NCBI RefSeq assembly: GCF_000621725.1 | Contig: NZ_JHXM01000002.1 | Span: 210,456-274,455, forward strand | Direction: 5' to 3' | Source of the DNA: Xylanibacter brevis ATCC 19188 | Lineage (GTDB): Bacteria; Bacteroidota; Bacteroidia; Bacteroidales; Bacteroidaceae | DNA: 64,000 bases | Shown: positions 34,970 to 44,148 of the stretch, in pieces | How the letters are laid out: every line of letters starts with the position of its first letter | How positions within the stretch are numbered: the stretch's first letter is position 1 | Made by a program: the position numbers and the translations under genes | Notes under the pieces: model-generated | Told to the model about the DNA's origin: nothing | Seen by the model: only the letters and a program-made list of their open reading frames with translations | The model's database searches: none

Positions 34970-37141
34970 ATGAAAACAAAACTTTTATTACTCCTTTCTG
35001 CTGCATTCTTTGCAGTAGTACCTACACAGGCAGGAGACATTACAAAGCATGTCAACCCCCTGATGGGTACAGAAACATTGTGGTCGCCACAGGACCTTGG
35101 CTACACCCGAACCGAAACCAAACGCGCTTGGGGCGCAGAGACCTTCCCAGGTGCTGCCATGCCAAACGCCATGGTTCAGGCGACACCCGTCACCATGTAT
35201 CACTCAGGTTCCGGCTATCAGTATGAAGACCGTCAGATCTATGGCTTTGCCCACACCAGCAAAGGCCACTGGAACCTGCTGCATGTGCCCATTCTGCCCG
35301 TCACCACCGAAGGACAATTCCGCCCCGACAACTATTGCTCGTGGTTCAGTCATGAGCGCGAGTCGGCCGCGCCTGGCTATTACCAGGTATGGCTCGAGCG
35401 CTATCAGGTCAATGCCGAGCTGACCACCACGCTCCGTTGTGCCTACCACCGTTATACTTTCCGCGCCGGCGATGAGAAAATGCTGATGGTAGATATCACC
35501 CATTCCAATGCCCATCCGCGCGGTTATCAGGTGAAGAAAGTTGCAGACAATGCCTTCGCCGGTTTTCAGGATGGCGAGGGACGCGCCTATTTCTATGCAG
35601 TCACCAACTATGATATAAACTTTGTCGTGATGGCCAGCGAACATCGCAACAGCGTTGGCGTCGTTACGTTTAAAGATTGCCGTGCCGCTAAGCCTTTGGA
35701 GGTGCGCATCGGCTTTTCTTTTGTAAGCATCGAGAATGCCAAAGCCAATCTCGAAGCCGAGTTGTTGAAGGAGAATAAGTCATTTGCCGCAGTACGTCAG
35801 GATGCCGACCAGACCTGGGAGAAGCTCCTGGGGCATGTGCGTGTCAGCGGCGGTACCGCTCAGCAGCAGGACATGTTCTACTCTACGCTCTATCGCGCTT
35901 TCCTGTGGCCCAGCTTGCGTAGCGATGCCAACGGTGAGTATCGCGACGACCGCGGACAGGTGGTGCGCGGCGACTATGCTTATTATACCGACCCCTCGCT
36001 GTGGGACACCTATCGCAACAAGCTCATCCTGCTGGGTATGATCTCGCCCGAGGTGGTGGCAGACATCATCAAGTCGTGTGTTGACAGAGGAGAGAAGCAC
36101 GGTGGCTATATGCCCACCTTCTTCCATGGCGATCATGCTTCTGCTTTTGTGGCTGGCTCTTGGTTGAGAGGCATTCACGATTTCGACCTGCGTCGTGCCT
36201 ACCAACTGATGTTGAAGAACGCCACCGTCCCCGGACGTGGTGGCCGTCCCTACCTCGATGAGTATCTGGAGCGTGGTTGGATTTCAGAGAAGGATACCAT
36301 CGATGTTCCTACAGAGGATGAGTACAAAGGCGCTGTCACCAAGACACAGGAATATGCCTACGACGACTATGCCACTGCCCTCGTGGCTCGTGTGCTGAAA
36401 GATAAGAAGAATGAAAAGATGCTGCTCCAGCATGCGCAGAACTATAAGAACCTGTTCGACCCCTCCACTGGCTTCTGGCGTGGCAAGGTGTTGCGTGATG
36501 GCGAAGGCCAGTGGATAGAAGACTTCCGTCCTAACTATCCCTATTATCAGTATATGTATCGTGAGGCAGATGCTTGGAACTCGCTGTTCTTTGCCCCCCA
36601 CGATCCTGCAGGCATGATTGCCCTCTACCCATCGCATCAGGCTGTAGAACAAAAGCTCGACTCGCTTTTCTCTACACCTTGTGGAGGCTACGAGGCGTGG
36701 AACCTCACCGGCTATCTGGGCACCTATTGTCATGGCAACCAGCCTGGTCACGGCATTCCCTATACCTACTATTTCATTGACCGTCAGGAGAAGGCGCAGC
36801 GCATTCTGAACACGCTGATGAACAACTACTATGGCATGGGCGAGCATCATCTGGCCTATGCTGGTATGGACGATGCCGGCGAGATGTCGTCGTGGTATGC
36901 TCTCAATGCCATGGGCATCTATACCTATTCGCCTGCCGACCCGCAGTACATCGTCACTGTGCCCCTCTTCGACAAGGTGGAGTTCACGCTGGGAACCACG
37001 GGCAAGACCTTCGTCATCAAGAAAGAAGGTCAGGGCGAGAAGATCCGTCAGATCACGATCGGCGGTAAACCCCTGAAAGGCTGGTTTGTGAATCATGCCG
37101 ACCTGGCACAAGGCAAGACGCTGGTCATCAAGGTGGAATAA
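34970..37141 (+). CDS. Glycoside hydrolase family 92 alpha-mannosidase
   Basis: The 723-residue product has a signal peptide (about 1-21, ending PTQAG). The N-terminal beta-sandwich (about 22-260) contains VNPLMGTET and GYQYED; the (alpha/alpha)6 domain (about 280-700) has YRAFLWPSL, DPSLWDTYRNKLILL, GYMPTFFHGDHAS and GNQPGHGIPYTY. The catalytic block GMDDAGEMSSWYALNAMG keeps the Asp pair typical of GH92. These Ca2+-dependent inverting exo-enzymes trim alpha-mannose from N-glycans or yeast mannan. With GH76 elsewhere in the window it suggests use of mannosyl glycans, but the two genes are 22 kb apart and separately transcribed. Confidence 0.95.
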   Translation: MKTKLLLLLSAAFFAVVPTQAGDITKHVNPLMGTETLWSPQDLGYTRTETKRAWGAETFPGAAMPNAMVQATPVTMYHSGSGYQYEDRQIYGFAHTSKGHWNLLHVPILPVTTEGQFRPDNYCSWFSHERESAAPGYYQVWLERYQVNAELTTTLRCAYHRYTFRAGDEKMLMVDITHSNAHPRGYQVKKVADNAFAGFQDGEGRAYFYAVTNYDINFVVMASEHRNSVGVVTFKDCRAAKPLEVRIGFSFVSIENAKANLEAELLKENKSFAAVRQDADQTWEKLLGHVRVSGGTAQQQDMFYSTLYRAFLWPSLRSDANGEYRDDRGQVVRGDYAYYTDPSLWDTYRNKLILLGMISPEVVADIIKSCVDRGEKHGGYMPTFFHGDHASAFVAGSWLRGIHDFDLRRAYQLMLKNATVPGRGGRPYLDEYLERGWISEKDTIDVPTEDEYKGAVTKTQEYAYDDYATALVARVLKDKKNEKMLLQHAQNYKNLFDPSTGFWRGKVLRDGEGQWIEDFRPNYPYYQYMYREADAWNSLFFAPHDPAGMIALYPSHQAVEQKLDSLFSTPCGGYEAWNLTGYLGTYCHGNQPGHGIPYTYYFIDRQEKAQRILNTLMNNYYGMGEHHLAYAGMDDAGEMSSWYALNAMGIYTYSPADPQYIVTVPLFDKVEFTLGTTGKTFVIKKEGQGEKIRQITIGGKPLKGWFVNHADLAQGKTLVIKVE

Positions 37142-37166
37142 AATGTATGTAAAACTATTGGAAGAG

Positions 37167-37204
37167 AGGTCGTCATCCTGGTATTCAGGGGGCGGCCTTT
37201 TTTT
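37167..37204 (+). terminator. Terminator after GH92
   Basis: AGGTCGTC (37167-37174) pairs with GGCGGCCT (37191-37198) using two G-U pairs, followed by seven T. Confidence 0.75.
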
Positions 37205-37266
37205 ATCGTCGTATTCTTCCTTTTCACCTTATTATTATTTATATTGGTCGAAAAAGTAAAGATATA

Positions 37267-37298
37267 TTTGGCGCATTCGTGAAAATCTATTATTTTTG
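37267..37298 (+). promoter_or_regulatory. Promoter of the coiled-coil/TolC/HlyD/permease operon
   Basis: TTTG at 37267-37270, exactly 20 bp, TATTTTTG at 37291-37298; the ATG follows at 37333. Confidence 0.82.
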
Positions 37299-37332
37299 CA
37301 CGCAGTTAATTTAGAAAAGAAAAATAAGAAAA

Positions 37333-38202
37333 ATGAAGAAAAGTTGGATTGTTATTGGCATAGCTGTTATCACAGTACTGATTGGTTTGGCTGTAGCCCT
37401 GTTTATTGGTTTGCAACAGCAGAAACAACAGGTGGCTGAGATGCAAGAGCTGGCTGAGTTGGATAAACAGGAAATGGAAAATGAGTATGAGCGCTTCACG
37501 CTGCAGTATAGCGAGATGATGACGCAGATCAACAACGACTCTATCATCGAACAGCTGACGCAGGAACAGCTGCGCACCCAGCAACTGTTGGAAGAGCTGA
37601 AGAATGTGAAGGCCAGCGATGCTCGCGAGATAGCCCGACTGAAGAAAGAACTGGCCACGGTGCGTGAGGTGCTGCGCTCCTATATCCGCCAGGTGGACTC
37701 GCTGAATCAGGTCAACAAGAGCCTGATGGCTGAGAATAGCCAGATCCGTGGTCAGCTGGAGCAGACCAATCTGGAGAAGCGCGATTTGCAACAAGAGAAG
37801 CAGAACCTGACAGAGAAGGTGGCCATCGCAGCCCAGCTTGACGCTACAGGCATCACCCTGACCCCACTGAACAAGCGCGGAAAGGCAGAGAAGAAGATTA
37901 AGAATGCCAAGACCCTACAGGTCAGCTTCAATATAGCACGCAACGTGACGGCTTCTAATGGCAATCGCACCATCTATGTGCGTATGACCAAACCCAACGG
38001 ACAGTCGTTCTCGGCCGGCACGTTTGCCTACGAGAACCGTCAGCTGGAGTATGCCATGAAGAAGGTCATCGAATACAATGGCGAGGAAACCAGCGTGCAG
38101 ACCTTCTGGACGGTGGGCGAATTCCTCGAGGCCGGTGAATACCGTGTCAGCATCTTTGCCGATGGGCATATGATTGGATCTAGAACATTCAATTTCAAAT
38201 AA
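37333..38202 (+). CDS. Membrane-anchored coiled-coil protein of an export operon
   Basis: The 289-residue product has one N-terminal membrane helix (about 5-27), then a long coiled coil (about 28-165, rich in Gln, Glu, Lys and Leu heptads), a basic linker (KRGKAEKKIKNA, about 180-190) and a compact beta domain (about 192-289, with VSFNIARNVTASNGNRTIYV and SVQTFWTVGEFLEAGEYRVS). No enzyme motif is seen. It starts the operon that continues with TolC, HlyD and two permeases, 7 bp before tolC. I do not recognise a named family; it could span the periplasm as a scaffold for the exporter or be a regulator of envelope assembly. Confidence 0.8.
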   Translation: MKKSWIVIGIAVITVLIGLAVALFIGLQQQKQQVAEMQELAELDKQEMENEYERFTLQYSEMMTQINNDSIIEQLTQEQLRTQQLLEELKNVKASDAREIARLKKELATVREVLRSYIRQVDSLNQVNKSLMAENSQIRGQLEQTNLEKRDLQQEKQNLTEKVAIAAQLDATGITLTPLNKRGKAEKKIKNAKTLQVSFNIARNVTASNGNRTIYVRMTKPNGQSFSAGTFAYENRQLEYAMKKVIEYNGEETSVQTFWTVGEFLEAGEYRVSIFADGHMIGSRTFNFK

Positions 38203-38209
38203 ACTAACT

Positions 38210-39655
38210 ATGAAGAAACGTTTGGCTTTAGGGCTTTGCCTTCTGACGCTGGGAGCGGCAACCGCTGGTGCACAGCAGTTGTTGAGCCTGGACAGTTGTA
38301 GAGCAATGGCCCTGCGCAACAACAAGCAGATGAACGTGCAGCAGCTGAAGCAGGACGTCGCCGAGAACCTGCGTAAGTCTGCACGCACCAAGTATCTGCC
38401 ACATGTAGCCGCCATAGGTACCTATCAGTACACCAGTCGCGAGGTGTCTTTGCTGAACGACGACCAGAAGAGTACCTTCCCTAAGTTGGGCACGGCTGCT
38501 GGTCAGCGGATGGAACAAGTGGTGCCTGGCGCATCGTCGGCCCCCGCCATTTCAACGTTGCTTGGCGTGCTCGATGCCACTGGTCAGCGCATTGTCGATG
38601 CGCTGGAGACCGACAGTCGCAACATCTTTGCCGGTTCGGTGATGCTCACACAGCCTGTGTTCATGGGCGGTAGCATCGTGGCCATGAACAAGATGGCGCG
38701 TATCAATCAGGATATGGCCGAACACACGCAGGATGCCACCCGCCAGTTGACACTCTATGAAACCGACAAGACCTATTGGCTCGTTGTCTCGCTGAGACAC
38801 AAGCAGCGTCTGGCCGAGAGCTATCTCGAGGTGGTGAAGAAACTGGACGACGACGTGCAGAAGATGATCGCCGAGGGTGTGGCCACTCGCAGCGATGGTC
38901 TGAGCGTCAGTGTGAAGGTGAGCGAAGCCGAAATGAATCTTCAAAGAGTGAACGACGGACTTGTACTGGCCAAGATGTTGCTTTGCCAGCAGATAGGTCT
39001 GCCTTCAGACAGCAAAATCACTTTGGTCGATGAAAATGCCGACAGCCTGGCAGAGGTGACGCCAGCATTAGCTGCCGACGACGATGATGCCCGTGCAGCT
39101 GCCATGGAGAATCGTCCAGAACTGCGACTGCTGGAGAGTGCGGTTGATCTATCGAGACAGTCCACCAACCTTTTGCGTGCCGGCAATCTGCCTCAGGTGC
39201 TGCTCACCGGTGGCTATGTTGTTTCCAATCCCAACCTGCTCAATGGCTTCGAGAAGAAGTTTGGAGGCATGTGGAATGTCGGTGTGATGGTGCGTGTGCC
39301 CATCTGGAACTGGGGCGACGTGAACTATAAGGTCAGAGCATCCAAGGGCGCTACTGCCATTGCCAACCTGGAACTGGAGGAGGCTCGCGAGAAAATAGAG
39401 CTGCAGGTCAATCAGACCAACTTCAAGGTTGACGAGGCCAACAAGCGTCAGGCGATGGCTGAGGCCAGTATCAAGCGGGCCGAAGAGAACCTGCGTACAG
39501 CGGAAATCGGTTTCCGCGAAGGTGTGATTACTCCCACCACCGTGATGGAGGCACAGACCGCCTGGCTACAGGCCAAGTCGCAGAAGATAGATGCCGACAT
39601 CGATGTGAAGATGGCGCAGGTAGATTTGCAGAAAGCCATGGGACAACTTAAATAG
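38210..39655 (+). CDS. tolC: TolC-family outer-membrane efflux protein
   Basis: I start at 38210 (MKKRLALGLCLLTLGAATAGAQ, a signal peptide); a longer frame would overlap the previous gene. The 481-residue product has the duplicated outer-membrane efflux layout: long helices with heptads (about 45-90, 170-290, 385-470) and short strand pairs. AEENLRTAEIGFREGVITPTT is the characteristic pattern near the C-terminal helix. It forms the outer-membrane tunnel of a tripartite exporter with the downstream HlyD protein and permeases. Confidence 0.94.
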   Translation: MKKRLALGLCLLTLGAATAGAQQLLSLDSCRAMALRNNKQMNVQQLKQDVAENLRKSARTKYLPHVAAIGTYQYTSREVSLLNDDQKSTFPKLGTAAGQRMEQVVPGASSAPAISTLLGVLDATGQRIVDALETDSRNIFAGSVMLTQPVFMGGSIVAMNKMARINQDMAEHTQDATRQLTLYETDKTYWLVVSLRHKQRLAESYLEVVKKLDDDVQKMIAEGVATRSDGLSVSVKVSEAEMNLQRVNDGLVLAKMLLCQQIGLPSDSKITLVDENADSLAEVTPALAADDDDARAAAMENRPELRLLESAVDLSRQSTNLLRAGNLPQVLLTGGYVVSNPNLLNGFEKKFGGMWNVGVMVRVPIWNWGDVNYKVRASKGATAIANLELEEAREKIELQVNQTNFKVDEANKRQAMAEASIKRAEENLRTAEIGFREGVITPTTVMEAQTAWLQAKSQKIDADIDVKMAQVDLQKAMGQLK

Positions 39656-39717
39656 TTCACCGTTTCAGAGTTAAGAGTTCAAAGAAAAGAGTTTTAGTTT
39701 TATAATCATTTTGAATT

Positions 39718-40707
39718 ATGTCAGTACAAGCATCAACGCAACATAAGAATATTTTGTATGCCATCCTGGGCTTCGCTTGCGTGGTCATACTAGTAGCACT
39801 CATAGGCTTCTTTGCCCTGGGCCGCGACCCCGAGCTGATTCAGGGTCAGGTGGAAGTGTCTGAATATCGTGTGTCGAGCAAGGTTCCCGGTCGTATCCTT
39901 GAGATACGTGTGAAAGAAGGCGACTTTGTGAAGGCCGGCGACACGCTGGCCATCCTCGATGCCCCCGAGGTGAACGCCAAGAGACAGCAGGCGCAGAGTG
40001 CCGAGGATGCAGCTTCGGCCATGGAACTGATGGCAAAGAACGGTGCCCGCAAAGAACAGGTGCAGGGTGCGTATCAGTTGCTGCAGCAGGCCAAGGCTGC
40101 CTACGAGATTGCCGAGAAGTCATACCACCGCGTTCAGCGTCTGTTCGACGAGGGCGTTGTCAGCGCTCAGAAGCGCGATGAGGCTCAGGCTATGTATAAA
40201 GCCTCTGAGGCTCAGATGAAAGCTGCGCAGAGTCAGTATGACATGGCGCAGAATGGTGCACGCCGTGAGGAGAAATTGGCTGCCCAGGCACAGGTGAACC
40301 GCGCCAAAGGTGCTGTGCAGGAGGTGAACTCATACATCAGCGAGACGGTGCAGATAGCCCAGATGGATGGTGAGGTGAGCAACATCTACCCAAAGATTGG
40401 CGAACTCGTTGGCACGGGCAGTCCCATTATGACCATCTCCATGATGAACGACATGTGGGGCACATTCAACGTGCGCGAGGATCAGTTGGGCTCTTTGGCC
40501 ATCGGCACTGAGTTTGAAGCCTTTGTGCCTGCCTTCAATAAGAATGTCAAGATGAAGGTGTACTACCTGAAGGATCAGGGCTCTTATGCCGTGTGGAAAG
40601 CCACGAAGGCCAATGGCCAGTATGACCTGAAAACATTCGAGGTAAAGGCACGTCCGGTCGAGAAGATGGAAGGACTCCGTCCGGGAATGTCGTTGATTAT
40701 CAAGTAA
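39718..40707 (+). CDS. HlyD-family membrane fusion protein
   Basis: The 329-residue product has one membrane helix (about 13-34), a biotinyl-lipoyl-like half (EVSEYRVSSKVPGRILEIRVKEGD is the region, about 47-70), a helical hairpin (about 90-210, with a repeated NGARKEQ/NGARREE element) and the second half of the lipoyl and beta-barrel domains (about 215-329). It should bridge the inner-membrane permeases to TolC. The next gene begins immediately after its stop codon at 40708, which indicates coupled translation. Confidence 0.94.
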   Translation: MSVQASTQHKNILYAILGFACVVILVALIGFFALGRDPELIQGQVEVSEYRVSSKVPGRILEIRVKEGDFVKAGDTLAILDAPEVNAKRQQAQSAEDAASAMELMAKNGARKEQVQGAYQLLQQAKAAYEIAEKSYHRVQRLFDEGVVSAQKRDEAQAMYKASEAQMKAAQSQYDMAQNGARREEKLAAQAQVNRAKGAVQEVNSYISETVQIAQMDGEVSNIYPKIGELVGTGSPIMTISMMNDMWGTFNVREDQLGSLAIGTEFEAFVPAFNKNVKMKVYYLKDQGSYAVWKATKANGQYDLKTFEVKARPVEKMEGLRPGMSLIIK

Positions 40708-41877
40708 ATGAAGTATCTATTGCGAATTTTCCATTTGATGATGCGCGAACTGGCGATTCTCAGACGGAATCACCTCTACGCCTTCTGCATGGTGGTCTTT
40801 CCTGTCCTAGTGACGGTGTTCTTCACCTCGATGCTGAACGAAGGATTGCCCACCGAGATGCCTCTGGGTGTTGTTGACCTGGACAACACCTCGATGACGC
40901 GTTCGCTGACCCATCGCTTGGATGCTTTCCAGATGTCGCATGTCGTGGCGCGCTACCCCAGTGTGGCGGAGGCACGGCGCGCCATTCAGCGCAACGAGAT
41001 CTATGGCTTCATGTATCTGCCAAAGGGAACCACCGACGAGCTGCTGGCCAATCGTCAGCCTAAGATTTCCTTCTACTACACATACACCACGATGGCGGCA
41101 GGTGCCTTGGTGATGAAGGACATGAAGACCGTCTCAACGCTCGGGTCGGCAGCCTTGGGACAGGCCACGATGCGGGCCAAGGGCATGACCGACGAACAGA
41201 TACAGACGTTGCTGCAGCCCATCCGTGTGGACCTGCACCAGATTGCCAATCCGTGGACCAGCTATAACATCTACCTCACAACGATGATGGTGCCGGGCAT
41301 CATCATGTTGTTCATTTTCCTGATCTCAGCCTATTCGCTGGGCACAGAGATTAAGTTCGACACCGGAAAGCAGCTGATGGAGATGGCTGGCAACAACATC
41401 CTTGTGGCCATCGTCGGCAAGTTCCTGGTGCAGACACTCATCTTCCTGGCCATCATCTTTGCATACGAGTACTACGTGTTTATCGTGCTGGGCTTCCCGC
41501 ATCTGGGCAGTCCGTGGATGCTGGTGTTGCTGGGCCTCATTCAGGTGCTTTCGGCCCAGGGCTTTGGCATCTTCGCTTTCGGTCTGATGCCCTCGCTGCG
41601 CATGTCGCTCAGTATCTGTTCGCTGTGGGCCGTGCTCAGCATCTCGATGGTTGGTTCGGCCTATCCCGTGATGGGCATGGATAGTGCGCTGCAATCGCTG
41701 TCGTGGCTCTTTCCGTTGCGCCATTATTTCATGATTTATCAGATATGTATCTTCAATGGTTTCCCGCTCATTGATGCGTGGTTCCATTTTGCAGCCTTGG
41801 TAGCCTTCTTGTTGTTGCCTTGGTTTGTGTTGAAGAAAATAAAGAACGCAATGCTTACCTATGTCTATATTCCGTAA
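40708..41877 (+). CDS. ABC-2 type permease subunit 1
   Basis: The 389-residue product has one N-terminal membrane helix (about 20-40), a periplasmic domain (about 45-180) and five C-terminal helices (from about 190; ISAYSLGTEIKFDT follows the first of them), the ABC-2 membrane architecture of YhhJ-type exporters. No nucleotide-binding domain is present in this protein or encoded next to it. It overlaps the following permease gene by 17 bp. Together the two permeases should form the membrane channel that works with HlyD and TolC. Confidence 0.92.
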   Translation: MKYLLRIFHLMMRELAILRRNHLYAFCMVVFPVLVTVFFTSMLNEGLPTEMPLGVVDLDNTSMTRSLTHRLDAFQMSHVVARYPSVAEARRAIQRNEIYGFMYLPKGTTDELLANRQPKISFYYTYTTMAAGALVMKDMKTVSTLGSAALGQATMRAKGMTDEQIQTLLQPIRVDLHQIANPWTSYNIYLTTMMVPGIIMLFIFLISAYSLGTEIKFDTGKQLMEMAGNNILVAIVGKFLVQTLIFLAIIFAYEYYVFIVLGFPHLGSPWMLVLLGLIQVLSAQGFGIFAFGLMPSLRMSLSICSLWAVLSISMVGSAYPVMGMDSALQSLSWLFPLRHYFMIYQICIFNGFPLIDAWFHFAALVAFLLLPWFVLKKIKNAMLTYVYIP

Positions 41878-43114
41878 TCTGAACGAAGGGCTTCACGACA
41901 TTTGTTTCATCTGGTGGCGAGAGATGAAACTGATGGCCAGAGACGAGGGTGTGATCATCTTCTTCTTGGTGGTGCCCATTGTCTATCCGCTGCTTTATTC
42001 GTGGATATACAATAACGAGACGGTGCACGAGGTGCCGGTGGCGGTGGTCGATGACTCGCATTCGTCGTTGTCTCGACAGTTCATCCGCATGTGCGATGCC
42101 TCGGCCGACGTCAGGGTGGCATACTATGCTCAGGATATGGATGAGGCCCAGTCGCTGGTCAGCCGCCAGTTGGTGAAGGGCGTGTACCATATTCCCAGTG
42201 ATTTCGATTTGAACATCAACCGCATGCAGCAAGCCACCGTCAGCGTGTATTGCGACATGGCGTTGATGCTGACCTACAAGGCCATCTTCCAGACGGCGCA
42301 ACTAGTGACCATGGACATGGGTACGGAGATTAAGACCAAGTTGGCAGGTCGCTACACCAAGCAGGAGGAGCTGATTGCCTCGAAGCCGCTGGCGTTCGAC
42401 GAGGTGCCTATCTTCAACCCCTCGGGTGGCTATGGTTCGTCTATCTTGCCAGGTGTGCTGATGCTCATACTGCAGCAGACCTTGGTGTTGGGCATCGGCC
42501 TGGCAGCAGGTACGGCGCGCGAGCAAAACCGCTACGGGCAGCTGGTGCCCATGAGTAAGCACTATCATGGCGTGTCGCGCATTGTGGCTGGCAAGGCCTT
42601 GGCCTACTTCATGGTCTATGCCGTGATGGGCGCTTGGCTGCTGTTGGCCGTTCCCCGTCTGTTCCACTTCCCGCAGTTGGCCCAGTGGACTTCGTTGTTG
42701 GCCGTGGCCCTCCCTTACGTGCTGGCTTGCATCTTCTTTGGTATGACGGTGTCGTGCTTGGTACGCTATCGCGAGAATGTGATGCTGCTCATGGTCTTTG
42801 TGTCCGTGCCACTGCTGTTTATGACGGGTCTCAGTTGGCCACAGTCCAACATTCCCGGCGTCTGGCAGGGCATCTCGTGGCTGTTCCCCTCGACCTTTGG
42901 CGTCCGTGCCTATGTGCGTCTCAACTCCATGGGGGCCTCGCTCGCCGATGTGCTGTTTGAGTATCGCATCCTGTGGATTCAGGCCGGCGCCTATTTCCTG
43001 TTGGCCTATCTCGTTTATTCGTTCCAGATCAACCAGGCGCATAAACGTATCAAGCAGGAGTATCAGGAAATGAAAGAGCGCGTGGAGCAGCGCAAGAAGC
43101 ATACCCAAGCATAG
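41861..43114 (+). CDS. ABC-2 type permease subunit 2
   Basis: The 417-residue product has the same layout as its neighbour: an N-terminal helix (about 30-50, VIIFFLVVPIVYPLLYSWIY), a periplasmic domain (about 55-200), five helices (from about 205) and a long charged C-terminal helix (QAHKRIKQEYQEMKERVEQR). It overlaps subunit 1 by 17 bp. The stop codon TAG at 43112-43114 lies inside the first element of repeat array B, so the array begins exactly where coding ends. Confidence 0.92.
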   Translation: MSIFRNLNEGLHDICFIWWREMKLMARDEGVIIFFLVVPIVYPLLYSWIYNNETVHEVPVAVVDDSHSSLSRQFIRMCDASADVRVAYYAQDMDEAQSLVSRQLVKGVYHIPSDFDLNINRMQQATVSVYCDMALMLTYKAIFQTAQLVTMDMGTEIKTKLAGRYTKQEELIASKPLAFDEVPIFNPSGGYGSSILPGVLMLILQQTLVLGIGLAAGTAREQNRYGQLVPMSKHYHGVSRIVAGKALAYFMVYAVMGAWLLLAVPRLFHFPQLAQWTSLLAVALPYVLACIFFGMTVSCLVRYRENVMLLMVFVSVPLLFMTGLSWPQSNIPGVWQGISWLFPSTFGVRAYVRLNSMGASLADVLFEYRILWIQAGAYFLLAYLVYSFQINQAHKRIKQEYQEMKERVEQRKKHTQA

Positions 43115-43383
43115 GTTTCCTTACGGCAAAGTGCCACTTTAGTTACGCTAAAGTGGCACTTTGCCGTAGTTAAAGCGGCACTTTCGTTGGCTTAAAGTGC
43201 CACTTTTGTGTTGCAATAGTGGCACTTTTGCTCCGCATCTAGCCCCTGGATAGCTTGCATCCAGCCCCTAGCGAGCACTCATCCAGCCCCTGGATTGACC
43301 GTGTCTAGGGGCTAGACCAGACCATTCCAGGGGCTGGACGCAGAGCAAGAGTGTAACTATTGCCTGTCAAAAGCTCTACTAAT
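43106..43383. repeat. Array B: eleven clear 15-bp units phased at exactly 22 bp, with one edge unit on each side
   Basis: Clear units start at 43127, 43149, 43171, 43193, 43215, 43237, 43259, 43281, 43303, 43325 and 43347. The first five are of type AAAGTGCCACTTT or AATAGTGGCACTTTT. The next five are of type ATCCAGCCCCTGGAT (43281) or its inverse GTCTAGGGGCTAGAC (43303), both palindromes with a CCC/GGG centre. The eleventh is AAGAGTGTAACTATT. In phase on the left is CAAGCATAGGTTTCC (from 43106, containing the permease stop codon), and on the right AAAAGCTCTACTAAT (43369-43383, reaching the stop codon of the convergent gene). The array thus fills the whole gap between two convergent genes; no other terminator is visible. 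Confidence 0.93.
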
Positions 43384-43912
43384 AGTTCTCAAGAATCATC
43401 TTTCTGCGTTGCTTTTCGGCTGCTTTTCGGCGTCGTTGCTTTTTGAGCCACAACTCGTCAATGCCCCAGTAGATAAGTCCAAGAGGATTGAAGCCTTTCG
43501 GGTTGGCCTCCATCAGTTGCATATCTACCTTCGAAGGCTTCTGGAAGGCCGTGGCAGTCTTGTCGTGATGTTTTCCCCAGATGACGACCTCGTTGACCGA
43601 AAACAGACGGGGCAGCAGCTCGATCGTGTCGCCCTGCAGTTCGTCGCTGCGCATTCTGCGCTTCTCGAAGCTGGCGTGCATGAGCGTCAGTTCTTTGAAA
43701 CTGCTCTTCAGCTGGAGGACTCCTTCCCACGTGCTGACAGTCTCTTGTCCGTCGTCGGTTGTAATCAGCACGTTGCGAATGGGCACCCCCGTTTCCATGT
43801 TGATGACGATGAATCGTCGTGGCAGCGTGTCGGTGCTCACCGTGTCTTGTATGCAACAAGTCCCGTTGATGCAGGGCAGTAGTGATACCATCAAAACAAA
43901 TAGTCTAGTCAT
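43379..43912 (-). CDS. Small exported protein with carboxypeptidase-regulatory-like domain
   Basis: The 177-residue product has a signal peptide (about 1-18). Residues 30-110 (RRFIVINMETGVPIRNVLIT, then STWEGVLQL and LTLMHASFEKRRM) follow the beta-sandwich pattern of carboxypeptidase regulatory-like domains found at the start of TonB-dependent receptors. The C-terminal 40 residues are very basic (KKQRRRKAAEKQRRKM). Function unknown. It is a single gene; its 3' end touches array B. Confidence 0.8.
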   Translation of the reverse strand: MTRLFVLMVSLLPCINGTCCIQDTVSTDTLPRRFIVINMETGVPIRNVLITTDDGQETVSTWEGVLQLKSSFKELTLMHASFEKRRMRSDELQGDTIELLPRLFSVNEVVIWGKHHDKTATAFQKPSKVDMQLMEANPKGFNPLGLIYWGIDELWLKKQRRRKAAEKQRRKMILENY

Positions 43913-43943
43913 GGTTCGTGATTGTTAGTAATCATTCACGTCG

Positions 43944-43951
43944 CAAAGATA
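43944..43951 (-). promoter_or_regulatory. -7 box of the carboxypeptidase-regulatory-like gene
   Basis: The minus strand reads TATCTTTG, 31 bp before the ATG, an exact consensus. No -33 TTG is seen. The remaining gap up to 44136 is AT-rich and holds no further feature I can support. Confidence 0.5.
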
Positions 43952-44148
43952 AATGATTTTGCCACACGATGGTGATAATTTATGCGAAACTCTGTTATAG
44001 ATATACAATTTAAGATTTTATTTATTTAAATTTACCAAAACGAAAATAATTGCGGCTTTTTCTTGGTCGTTCCATTCCGGATGATTAATTATGCAGACGA
44101 TTTGGAAATAAAAACCTAAAACTAAATGGTAAGAACATGCAAAGCAAG

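Noticed and set aside
43127..43361. Arrays as ordinary REP/BIME elements or a row of terminators
   Set aside because: REP elements have one 20-40 bp hairpin type. Here the strict 22-bp phase, several unit types and conserved order do not fit. A single unit gives only a 5-6 bp stem and no T run, too weak as a terminator.
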